Positions 1-7,449 of a stretch of DNA of 9,250 nucleotides are shown piece after piece. Both the position numbers and the translations under genes were made by a program. Numbering within the stretch: the stretch's first letter is position 1; each line of letters begins with the position of its first letter. This stretch comes from Candidatus Kuenenia stuttgartensis. GTDB taxonomy: Bacteria > Bacteroidota > Bacteroidia > Chitinophagales > Chitinophagaceae. The DNA is taken from contig CALQJH020000058.1 in NCBI GenBank assembly GCA_943330835.2, positions 1-9,250 of the forward strand, read 5' to 3'. A model generated the notes under the pieces. That model did no database searches. It was not told the DNA's origin and was given only the letters and a program-made list of their open reading frames with translations.

Positions 1-286
1 CATAAAACAGGCATCAATGCCCGGAGCAGAAATTATGCAATTAATTACAACTCCATTTAATCAAAAAAAAGAAACCGCTTGTGATTTACACGGGATAGAC
101 TTGGCCATTTCTGCAGGTTATTCGGGATGTGCTTGTGTAGATTTATGGAAGAGGATGAAAGAAAATCAGGACAACAATAATTATGATCCTTTGCAAAATC
201 TTTTTAGGTCACATCCATATAGTTCAAAAAGGGAAGATTGTTCGAAACATCATATAGAATCTAATTACAATCGCAGTTGTAATTAA
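1..286 (+). CDS. M48 family zinc metallopeptidase, C-terminal part (5' end outside window)
   Basis: This is the end of a gene whose reading frame is already open at base 2 (codons ATA AAA CAG) and stops with TAA at 284-286. The first ATG, at base 17, is internal rather than a start. The protein matches the C-terminal third of the complete M48 peptidase at 5123-5968, with about 40-45% identity over some 80 residues by eye. Shared blocks are TPFNQ, an E-x-x-x-D motif (KKETACD), LWKRM and HPYS-x-x-R. In M48 peptidases the Glu of that motif is the third zinc ligand, after the HExxH pair that would lie upstream of the window. Three cysteines align with cysteines of the paralogue, including two with exactly 12 residues between them at the C-terminus. 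This suggests a disulfide-stabilised secreted protein. The substrate is unknown. The family call is firm; whether the missing part carries an intact HExxH cannot be seen. Confidence 0.85.
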   Translation, partial: IKQASMPGAEIMQLITTPFNQKKETACDLHGIDLAISAGYSGCACVDLWKRMKENQDNNNYDPLQNLFRSHPYSSKREDCSKHHIESNYNRSCN

Positions 287-368
287 AATCGAAGGTTTTT
301 TTTTAATAAAAATAAGCTTATTCATATTAGCAGTAATAATTTAATAATGACAATTTGAATTTAGCGAA
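287..368 (+). other. AT-rich intergenic spacer with a 12-bp palindrome
   Basis: This 82-base gap separates the truncated peptidase gene from the LEA2-like gene. It has a run of nine T at 296-304, preceded by a very weak A/T stem with a single C-G pair. Further on is a perfect 12-base palindrome, AATAAGCTTATT, at 311-322. No good match to the Bacteroidota promoter consensus (TTTG, then TAnnTTTG near -7) was found. The gap is large enough for a promoter and an operator, but nothing here proves one. Confidence 0.35.
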
Positions 369-1274
369 ATGAAAAATAAATTAAATAAAATTTTATTAAT
401 TGTAATAGTTATGCTAGCTGTAATTTTAATTTCATTTATTGGGTTCCATAGTGCTGATACGCCTGTTTTAAAAGATATGAAATCCTATAAAATTACTTCG
501 TATGAAAATGGAGTATTCAAGGGTAATGCAAATTTCTTAATAGAAAATACTAATTGGTATAAAATTTATTGTAAGAAAATAGACTTTCAATTAGTTTATA
601 ATGGTCATCAATTTGCAACTGGTTATTTGAAAGAGTCTACTACACTTCCTTCAAGGGGCGAAGCAATATTGCCTATAGAATTTAGTTTTTCAATTGATTC
701 ACTCAAAGAAGATTTGAGCGATTTGCTTATGAAAGATTCGATTAAAATAACTGAAATAATTTCGGGCAAATTTACAAAATTGAATTTCTCTGTTGATAAA
801 TCAAGTGATGTATGGATAAAGCCAAATGAAATTTTAGGTACCGCATTAGAAAATTCAGGCAAGAAAGATGCTGCCAAATTCAAAAGCATCAATATCTTGA
901 AATTCACTCCAGCAATCACGACTTTAAGTATGAATTTTGAAGTTGCGAATAGTTTCCCTGTAGATATTTATTTAAATAAAATGGACATCGCAATTTTTTC
1001 GGATAAGAATTTTTCAGATAAAGTTGCGACCTGGGTAAATAATGACAAACAACTTATTGCTAAAGATTCATCTCAAACAATAAATGCAATTGCGGATATT
1101 GATAATTTCAAAACCGGTTTGTCCGGACTATCAAAAATGCTTAGTGGTTCATTAGACTATTACGTAAAAGGGTACTCGATAATCTCAATAGATAAAAGAG
1201 AAATAAAAATACCTATCACCCAGCATTTTTTGGTGAACCCATTAACTAGAGAAATTACTATCTTAAAAAATTAA
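369..1274 (+). CDS. Membrane-anchored LEA type 2 (WHy-like) tandem-domain protein
   Basis: This 301-residue protein starts with a basic stretch followed by a hydrophobic segment at about residues 8-26, without a lipobox cysteine. It is therefore probably an inner-membrane anchor with the rest in the periplasm. Two similar beta-rich segments follow, at about residues 46-145 and 183-292. Both begin with an alternating strand ending in an Asn-containing turn (ANFLIENTNW; MNFEVANSFP). Each continues with a Y/D-rich strand pair and a Ser-rich stretch before an I-D, and each ends in a strand before a V-D or V-N-P. This pattern fits the LEA type 2/WHy fold, known from stress-protection and membrane-associated proteins, but the assignment rests on pattern only. 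No catalytic residues are evident. The stop is 11 bases before the FHA-ABC gene, so the two are likely co-transcribed, and the protein may act as a periplasmic partner of that transporter (inference). Confidence 0.6.
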   Translation: MKNKLNKILLIVIVMLAVILISFIGFHSADTPVLKDMKSYKITSYENGVFKGNANFLIENTNWYKIYCKKIDFQLVYNGHQFATGYLKESTTLPSRGEAILPIEFSFSIDSLKEDLSDLLMKDSIKITEIISGKFTKLNFSVDKSSDVWIKPNEILGTALENSGKKDAAKFKSINILKFTPAITTLSMNFEVANSFPVDIYLNKMDIAIFSDKNFSDKVATWVNNDKQLIAKDSSQTINAIADIDNFKTGLSGLSKMLSGSLDYYVKGYSIISIDKREIKIPITQHFLVNPLTREITILKN

Positions 1275-1285
1275 TCTATTAATAT

Positions 1286-3634
1286 ATGAAGCTTGGATTT
1301 ATTTATAATAATAGTTTGATTAAAAAGATTCGGATGGAGCCAGGGGCTACGCTTGAATTAATGATTGGCAGATCTCCAAAGGCTAACATAATTATTCCAC
1401 TTGACATGATTTCTAGTTTTCATGCACAATTGGTAATGGACAACTCTGGGGTGTTGTATATAATTGATCAGGATAGCACCAATGGTACTTATGTTAATAA
1501 TGTAAAATTAAATGCTGGAACGCCAAAGGAGATAAATAAAGGCGATCAAATTAGTTTAGGAAAATCAAATACTGTTTCGGTAGTATTTAATCCAGATGAT
1601 TATGTTGCAGGTGTTGCTCCGCCGCAGTCAGGTAGAATTACAGACGATACAAAGGCAAATACTAATTTGTTATCAAAACTAAAAGAAAAAAGTATAATTT
1701 ATATTGGTAGAGGAGAAGAAGCAGACCTCGTTTTAGATCATCCTACAATAAGCAGGGTTCATGCCTTAATTGAAAAGAAAAGCGATAGCGTTTTTTTTAT
1801 CAAAGATCTCGGCTCTACTAATGGTACTTTTCTAAATGGCAAAAGAGTTACATCTGCAACAATGTTTACTGATGAAGATGTCATCTTTATTGGTCGTTTT
1901 AAATTGACACTGAAAGCTGCAGCAAAAGATTTATCAAGAGAAATTGCTATTAGGGCAGACAGAATTATAAAGGTTTTTCAAAATGAAAAAGTTGGTCTCC
2001 ATGAATCAACTTTTGAAGTATCATCTAATAAGCTTATGGCTGTGATGGGGCCTTCTGGTTGTGGAAAATCTACATTATTAAAGGCGTTGAATGGTGCGTC
2101 TCCTGCAACAACTGGCAGTGTATTTATTTGTGGGTTGGAATTAAGTGAAAATTATGATTATTTAAAAACACAAATTGGATATGTACCCCAGGACGATATT
2201 GTGCATAGTGAATTAACTGTTGAACAATCCTTATGGTATGCCGCAAAATTGAGGTTGCAAAATGCCAATGATGCTCAAATCAATGAAAAAATAAATCAGG
2301 TTCTTGACAATCTTAAAATACAACATATAAGGGACCAGTTGGTTGGCAAAATAAGCGGAGGTCAGCGAAAGCGTGTATCAATTGCTGTAGAGGTTTTAAA
2401 CGATCCAATGATTTTGTTTTTAGATGAACCAACCTCCCCATTGGATCCTCAAACAATTGAAGATTTTCTTGGAAGCCTTAGGAAATTATGTGATAATGGT
2501 ACTACAGTTATTCTTGTAACACATAAGCCAGAAGATTTGCATTATGTTGATACCGTAATTTTTATGGCAGAAGGTGGACATATGGTTTACAATGGCAGCG
2601 CTAAATCATATTTATCATATTTTGATGTTACAGATGCAGTAAAAGTATATTCTAATTTGGCTGGAGATAAGGCAGACAAATGGATTGGTCGTTATAATAG
2701 CAATAACAGGAATAATAATCCTGATGTGAACTATGAAAATAAGCCGATAAATTATACATCAAAGACTAATTATTTCTCTCAGTATTGGTGGCTAACAATG
2801 AGGTATTTTAATATTAAGTTTAACGACAAAGCAAATACTGCTATCATGATTGGCCAGGCGCCAATTATTGCATTGCTGGTATGTTTGATTTACGATAGAA
2901 TTGAATTATCTGTTCCTTTTCTTTTAACGGTTTCTGCTGTTTGGTTTGGTGCTAATAATGCTGCAAGAGAAATAGTAGGAGAGCTTCCCATTTACATAAG
3001 AGAACGTATGTTTAATCAAGGGATTTTCCCTTATATAGCTTCAAAAATAACTGTTCTGGGTACTTTCGCAGCGGTTCAGTCATTCTTGTTTACTGTAATA
3101 ATTACTTTGCGTTACAATGGAGTAGATTCAGAACTGCATTGGAATAACCCCCTCAGAACTTTTTTACTAATGCTGCTTTTGTCAATTTCCGCAACCATGC
3201 TTGGGTTACTATTGTCTGCAATAGTTTCAACAACTGAAAAAGTGATGACATTAGTTCCACTTGTTTTAATTCCACAAATAATGCTTGCAGGAATGGTAGC
3301 TAAGATTACTACCATAAAGGTTGAACTACTCAGTTATCTAACCCTTTCCAGATGGGGTACAGAAGGATTCTGTAATATACAGAAAGAGGTAATGATGGAA
3401 ACCCCTAAATTAGATGCTGCTACTGGTAAAATTTCGATGGAGACTGCTTCTAAAGTAGACGCAGTTGAAAGAATGACAAAAAACTTTCACTCCGAATTTT
3501 ATGAAAAAACATTTGGTTCTTACCAATCTACTTTAAAACTTGATGTAATAGTTATTTTGGTGTTGAGTTTATTATTTTTTATATCCATTTGCATTGCACT
3601 GAAACAAAAAGACACAATAAAAATTAAACAATAA
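1286..3634 (+). CDS. FHA-FHA-ABCG-type half transporter (ATP-binding and permease in one chain)
   Basis: This 782-residue protein has four parts. FHA domain 1 (about 3-101) shows G28-R29, S43-x-x-H46, N66-G67 and N71. FHA domain 2 (about 132-210) shows G141-R142, S156-x-x-H159, N179-G180 and N184. These are the residues FHA domains use to bind phosphothreonine, and both sets look intact. The ABC ATPase (about 222-450) has Walker A GPSGCGKST (255-263), Q-loop Q302, signature SGGQ (357-360), Walker B ILFLDE (376-381) and H-loop H413. The permease has six hydrophobic segments near 519-537, 543-558, 583-607, 624-647, 652-672 and 753-771, plus the ABCG-like ELPIYIRER element (566-574). The ATPase-before-permease order is that of ABCG half transporters, so a dimer is expected. 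The substrate is unknown. Phosphopeptide binding probably couples it to the kinase encoded 7 bases downstream. Unusually, P385 stands in EPTSPLD where EPTSGLD is usual. Confidence 0.93.
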   Translation: MKLGFIYNNSLIKKIRMEPGATLELMIGRSPKANIIIPLDMISSFHAQLVMDNSGVLYIIDQDSTNGTYVNNVKLNAGTPKEINKGDQISLGKSNTVSVVFNPDDYVAGVAPPQSGRITDDTKANTNLLSKLKEKSIIYIGRGEEADLVLDHPTISRVHALIEKKSDSVFFIKDLGSTNGTFLNGKRVTSATMFTDEDVIFIGRFKLTLKAAAKDLSREIAIRADRIIKVFQNEKVGLHESTFEVSSNKLMAVMGPSGCGKSTLLKALNGASPATTGSVFICGLELSENYDYLKTQIGYVPQDDIVHSELTVEQSLWYAAKLRLQNANDAQINEKINQVLDNLKIQHIRDQLVGKISGGQRKRVSIAVEVLNDPMILFLDEPTSPLDPQTIEDFLGSLRKLCDNGTTVILVTHKPEDLHYVDTVIFMAEGGHMVYNGSAKSYLSYFDVTDAVKVYSNLAGDKADKWIGRYNSNNRNNNPDVNYENKPINYTSKTNYFSQYWWLTMRYFNIKFNDKANTAIMIGQAPIIALLVCLIYDRIELSVPFLLTVSAVWFGANNAAREIVGELPIYIRERMFNQGIFPYIASKITVLGTFAAVQSFLFTVIITLRYNGVDSELHWNNPLRTFLLMLLLSISATMLGLLLSAIVSTTEKVMTLVPLVLIPQIMLAGMVAKITTIKVELLSYLTLSRWGTEGFCNIQKEVMMETPKLDAATGKISMETASKVDAVERMTKNFHSEFYEKTFGSYQSTLKLDVIVILVLSLLFFISICIALKQKDTIKIKQ

Positions 3635-3641
3635 ATTTATT

Positions 3642-5093
3642 ATGATAGGAAGTCAAATATTAAATTATCAAATTAAATCTCTTTTAGGCGATGGGGGGAT
3701 GGGTACTGTTTATTTAGCAGAGCATGTTAAACTGGGCAGAAAAGTTGCAATAAAAGTATTACATTCTCATTTGGCTTCAAATGATTCTATCAGAAATCGT
3801 TTTGTTAATGAAGCAAAAACAATGGCTGAACTCCAGCATCCAAACATTGTAAGCTTACTTGATTATCATGAAGATAATTTCGGATTGTATTTAATCATGG
3901 AATTTATTGATGGACAGCCTTTAGATGAATATATAGAGAAAGTATCTGGACCAATTCCTGAAGAAAAAGCAATTCTACTTTTTAAACAGGCATTGGCTGC
4001 ATTTCAATATGCTCATAGTAAAGGCGTAGTACATAGAGACATAAAACCTTCCAATTTAATTATTACAAAAGACAATAAGCTTAAAGTACTCGATTTTGGA
4101 ATTGCAAAATTGGTTGGGAATAGTAATTATAATCTCACCAAAACAGGAGCCCATACCGGAACTGTATATTATATGTCGCCAGAGCAGGTAAAGGGGTTAG
4201 AGGTGGATTACAAGTCAGATATTTACTCGCTGGGGATTACGTTTTATCAAATGCTTACAGGATATAATCCTTATAGCGACTTAACTACAGAGTATGATAT
4301 TTTTGAAAAAATCGTAAAGGTTCCATTGGCAGACCCCAGAACTAAATATCCTGCAGTTACTGATCACATGTGTAAGGTAATTGACAAATCAACACAGAAA
4401 GATCCTCAGGCAAGGTTTACTGATTGTGATGAGTTTTCTAACAGTTTAGATAATGAAAACTCGGCTGATTTGAATTTGCCGAAAGCAACGTCTCTTCCTT
4501 TGATTGAAAAAGAAAAGAAACGAAACCTAAAAGCAATTTACTTCGTAATCCCAATTTTATTAGTTGGCCTTATTGCAGGTGGTTGGTTTTTTTATAATAA
4601 ATATTATGACAATACAGTAATTACAGAAGTCTCTGGGCCTACAAATATTGATTCAATAAATGCAGTATTAGCAAAGCACACTCAGGATTCTATTGCGGAA
4701 AGAAAAACACAGGATTCACTACTGTTGGCAAGAAAAACTAATCCTACTAAACCTCTTCCTGATCCTGTAGTTAATAATAGTGGTATCATTAAACTTTATG
4801 TAAAGGGAACTGGACTAGATGATTTAAGAATGAAATTAAGAAATCAATCTGCTGCTATAATGAAAAATAAAGAATACCGTCCAGTCAATATAGTTTTTAG
4901 TCCGTCAAGATTATTAGTTACTTGTGATTTAAAACCTGAACCAACCAATTTTACAAAAATGGTTTTGGTTTTTGGTCCATTGACAGGTTGCGAAAGTTGT
5001 GACAATACTATTATAAAAAATGCAGGATCGGAAGTATTGGTACAAAAATCGGATGCTAATTATATTTATAACGTCATCTCTATTGCAGAGTAA
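3642..5093 (+). CDS. Transmembrane Hanks-type Ser/Thr protein kinase with cysteine-containing periplasmic domain (STK1)
   Basis: The 483-residue protein has an N-terminal kinase domain (about 8-270). It shows the glycine loop GDGGMGTV (16-23), ATP-anchoring K38, helix-C E57, catalytic HRD (131-133) with K135 and N138, DFG (151-153) and SPE (179-181), so it should be active. The activation loop carries T166-K-T168 and T172/T174. The TKT pair resembles the TxT autophosphorylation site of mycobacterial PknB. One membrane segment follows at about 298-317, after a Lys/Arg cluster, which puts the C-terminus in the periplasm. A charged linker with two TQDS repeats (348-359) leads to an unrecognised domain of about 100 residues (380-483). 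That domain has C428 and a C-E-S-C motif (C450, C453) but no PASTA repeats. The ATG lies 7 bases after the transporter stop, which indicates close co-expression with it. The kinase call is certain; the sensed signal is unknown. Confidence 0.95.
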   Translation: MIGSQILNYQIKSLLGDGGMGTVYLAEHVKLGRKVAIKVLHSHLASNDSIRNRFVNEAKTMAELQHPNIVSLLDYHEDNFGLYLIMEFIDGQPLDEYIEKVSGPIPEEKAILLFKQALAAFQYAHSKGVVHRDIKPSNLIITKDNKLKVLDFGIAKLVGNSNYNLTKTGAHTGTVYYMSPEQVKGLEVDYKSDIYSLGITFYQMLTGYNPYSDLTTEYDIFEKIVKVPLADPRTKYPAVTDHMCKVIDKSTQKDPQARFTDCDEFSNSLDNENSADLNLPKATSLPLIEKEKKRNLKAIYFVIPILLVGLIAGGWFFYNKYYDNTVITEVSGPTNIDSINAVLAKHTQDSIAERKTQDSLLLARKTNPTKPLPDPVVNNSGIIKLYVKGTGLDDLRMKLRNQSAAIMKNKEYRPVNIVFSPSRLLVTCDLKPEPTNFTKMVLVFGPLTGCESCDNTIIKNAGSEVLVQKSDANYIYNVISIAE

Positions 5094-5122
5094 TTTCTTT
5101 TTATTAATGTAAATGTTGTAAT

Positions 5123-5968
5123 ATGAAATTTAATAATTTAAATCAGAGAAATATGACTCGGAAAATATCATTGCTTTTTTTATTTGGCTCCTTTTTTTTC
5201 TCGAATCAAATTTTTAGTCAGGAGAAGGCCAACATAAAATATGATCTTTCCTGCTTCAATAAAGATGGCACTTCAACTATGGTGAATGATCTAGGGAGAT
5301 TAGGTAGCTTAGTGTGGGACATAGCCGCAGATGATCTTTCAGTTGCTGATGAAGAAACTTACGGAGATGAATTTCTTGCAGATTTGAAATCGAAGAGTAA
5401 ATTTATTAATAGTGGTCCTCATATCGAAAAAGTAAGAATGATATTGAAAAAACTCAATGCAAATATCTTAAAGCCCAGGGGGTTTCATTATAAAATTTAT
5501 TTACTGGATACAAACATTTTAAATGCGTTTACATTTGGTGGCAAAATATTTATTACAGAGGAAATGTTCAATTTTTGTAAAAATGATGATGAGATAGCCT
5601 GTATATTAGGGCATGAGATTTCACATAATGAACTTGGTCATATCTCGGAAGGAATAAAAAAAAGAAAATTAACCACTGAATATCTGGGAAATAGTTTTGG
5701 AAGCATCGCCAGTATTGTTGGTAAAATTATTTCTACTCCATTTAATCAGGTGGATGAAGCATATAGTGATATGCGAGGTATGGATATTGCTTATGCTGCA
5801 GGTTACAATATTTGCGAAAATCAAAAACTATGGAAAAGAATGGCTGAAAATGAAGGGAAATATAATAGTCTAATGACCCTAATGAGCACTCATCCTTATT
5901 CAGGAACAAGAGCGGAATGCGCAAGAAATCACATCGTTAAAAATTATTCAATAAAGTGTAGGGATTAA
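5123..5968 (+). CDS. Secreted M48 family zinc metallopeptidase
   Basis: This 281-residue protein carries the zinc-protease motif HEISH (H164, E165, H168), continued as NELGH. The third ligand is probably E212 in an E-x-x-x-D motif (D216). The typical M48 C-terminal S-T-H-P-x-x-x-x-R element is at 255-263. A hydrophobic stretch at about residues 15-32, ending SQ and lacking a lipobox, looks like a signal peptide, so a soluble periplasmic enzyme is likely. Starting at M11 (base 5153) would give a tighter signal peptide, MTRKIS followed by the core, and is a serious alternative to base 5123. Six cysteines include a C-terminal pair, C266 and C279, conserved with the truncated paralogue at 1-286. 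M48 relatives such as BepA and LoiP act in envelope quality control, but the substrate here is unknown. The gene lies between two kinase genes with gaps of 29 and 56 bases. Confidence 0.9.
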   Translation: MKFNNLNQRNMTRKISLLFLFGSFFFSNQIFSQEKANIKYDLSCFNKDGTSTMVNDLGRLGSLVWDIAADDLSVADEETYGDEFLADLKSKSKFINSGPHIEKVRMILKKLNANILKPRGFHYKIYLLDTNILNAFTFGGKIFITEEMFNFCKNDDEIACILGHEISHNELGHISEGIKKRKLTTEYLGNSFGSIASIVGKIISTPFNQVDEAYSDMRGMDIAYAAGYNICENQKLWKRMAENEGKYNSLMTLMSTHPYSGTRAECARNHIVKNYSIKCRD

Positions 5969-6024
5969 TTCTTTTAGTTTTAAATTTTACAGAAGAATAT
6001 GTTGCAATTTAATTTAAAAACAAA

Positions 6025-7449
6025 ATGTTTCAACATCCGGATTTTACAATAAAAAAAGAAATAGGACAGGGCGGAATGGCTACTGTATATTTAGCGCAGG
6101 ATCATATCTTCAGGTGTGATGTTGCCATTAAAGTACTGAGCAGAGAATTTGTATTTAATGAGCATATCCGCAATCGTTTTTTAGATGAGGCAAGGAAGTT
6201 GTATAAATTGAATCACCCAAACATTATTAAAGTAACAAGGTTAATCGAGCAAAATGAAGATGCAGCTTTTGTAATGGAATTTCTTGATGGACAAACACTA
6301 AAAGAGTACCTCGATTCATCAAGCAAATTATCAAATGATGAAATAAAAAAATTATTTCTTCAAATGATTGATGCCATTCAATACGTTCATGAACAAGGCT
6401 TAGTTCATCGTGATATTAAGCCTTCTAACTTTATGATAACCCCACAAAATACAGTGAAATTACTGGACTTTGGGATTGCCAAAAATGCCGACAATAAAAA
6501 TCAGGATTACACTCAAACAAGTGCAACTTATCAAATGGGGACACCAATGTATATGAGTCCCGAACAAATAAATGAAGCGCGAAATGTAACAAGTCAATCC
6601 GATCTTTATTCATTGGGAATAGTATTATGGCAAATGGTTATGGGCGAAAAACCATATGATTCGAATTCGCTTTCAACATTCCAACTGCTTAGCAAAATAG
6701 TAAATGAAGAACTTGTTTCTACAAACTCCTCTTTCCAGCCTATCATTGACAAACTAACATGCAAAAATCCTAAAGACAGATATGCTAATTGTATAGATAT
6801 AAAAGCAGATTTGCTTAAGGTTCAATCTTCCAATGACGAAACAATTAGGGAATCACAAAATGTAAAGAAAGAAAAGAAAAAACAGTCTGATGATAATGAT
6901 GCCACTAAATTCGTGAATTTCGGAGCTGCAAAATCTGAAAATTCTGTGAAAGAAAAACAGAAAAAAAAGAAATATATCCTCATCTCCGCTGGCTTATTAA
7001 TTTCTTTATTTGTTATAATGTTTATTACAGGTGTTTTTTCTTCTAAAGAAAATAAACCAGATGGTTCATCCGATAATACAGTATTGGAAGTTTCTAATCC
7101 AAGTCCCCCAGTCATTACTACAATTATAAGCGACACAAATATTATTGACACCACAAATTATTCAGAAACACCAGAAGTTGTGTTACCATCGAATAATCCA
7201 AAAATAATTCCAAAGCAAGTAAAAAAAATCAAAAAAGAAGCAGCTAAAACAACAAAAGTAAATATCCAAAATACAACAGCAGATGTGGTTGTAACAGCTG
7301 CTCCTTCTACCCCAGTAGTTGAAAAGCCTTCGAGTCCTACAGTCACGGTAACACCGGAAGGAAAAGATCATAAAAAAAGCAAGTTTAAGATAGCAGTGGA
7401 TAAAGTGAAGGGCAAGGTTAACAAAATCATCAAAAAAATAAACCAATAA
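6025..7449 (+). CDS. Transmembrane Hanks-type Ser/Thr protein kinase with basic C-terminal tail (STK2)
   Basis: This 474-residue protein has a complete kinase domain (about 7-265). It shows glycine loop GQGGMATV (14-21), K36, E55, HRD (128-130) with K132 and N135, DFG (148-150) and SPE (178-180). The activation loop has T163-Q-T165, the same TQT arrangement as mycobacterial PknB, then T168 and T173. The juxtamembrane stretch (266-315) is strongly charged, with acidic-flanked threonines T273 (DETIRE) and T294 (DATKFV) that could serve as phosphothreonine docking sites for FHA domains (inference). One membrane segment lies at about 316-337. The periplasmic part is a low-complexity spacer rich in Thr, Pro and Val (340-445), ending in a Lys-rich, probably helical tail (447-474, 11 Lys in 28). 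It has no PASTA repeats or recognisable sensor fold. The kinase domain resembles STK1 in many blocks, including a shared IRNRF after the ATP lysine, but the periplasmic parts are unrelated. Confidence 0.95.
   Translation: MFQHPDFTIKKEIGQGGMATVYLAQDHIFRCDVAIKVLSREFVFNEHIRNRFLDEARKLYKLNHPNIIKVTRLIEQNEDAAFVMEFLDGQTLKEYLDSSSKLSNDEIKKLFLQMIDAIQYVHEQGLVHRDIKPSNFMITPQNTVKLLDFGIAKNADNKNQDYTQTSATYQMGTPMYMSPEQINEARNVTSQSDLYSLGIVLWQMVMGEKPYDSNSLSTFQLLSKIVNEELVSTNSSFQPIIDKLTCKNPKDRYANCIDIKADLLKVQSSNDETIRESQNVKKEKKKQSDDNDATKFVNFGAAKSENSVKEKQKKKKYILISAGLLISLFVIMFITGVFSSKENKPDGSSDNTVLEVSNPSPPVITTIISDTNIIDTTNYSETPEVVLPSNNPKIIPKQVKKIKKEAAKTTKVNIQNTTADVVVTAAPSTPVVEKPSSPTVTVTPEGKDHKKSKFKIAVDKVKGKVNKIIKKINQ

Larger units (their letters stand above)
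369..7449 (+). other. Probable operon of five complete genes
   Basis: The LEA2-like, FHA-ABC, kinase 1, M48 and kinase 2 genes share a strand, with gaps of 11, 7, 29 and 56 bases. No GC-containing hairpin with a T-run was found between them. The flanking partial M48 gene (gap 82) and Ig-repeat gene (gap 86) may belong to the same unit or be linked by read-through. This is inferred from spacing only. Confidence 0.65.

Noticed and set aside
285..304. Possible rho-independent terminator after the truncated M48 gene: short A/T stem followed by a T-run
   Set aside because: The stem would have only one C-G pair plus a T-G pair and a three-base loop, too weak to call in DNA this AT-rich.
623..919. 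Minus-strand open frame of 98 codons within the LEA2-like gene
   Set aside because: It lies wholly inside a well-supported plus-strand gene and has no recognisable protein features.
1286..5093. Type VI secretion regulatory cluster (PpkA-Fha-like) as an explanation for kinase plus FHA
   Set aside because: No type VI structural genes are present, and the FHA domains are fused to an ABCG transporter rather than a Fha scaffold.
6822..7446. Several minus-strand open frames opposite the end of STK2
   Set aside because: Their Phe/Ser/Cys-rich translations are the reverse of Lys/Glu/Thr-rich codons in the kinase linker and tail, with no independent evidence for a gene.
3642..7449. PASTA-type PknB/StkP kinases
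   Set aside because: Neither periplasmic part shows PASTA repeats; only the kinase domains and activation loops resemble PknB.
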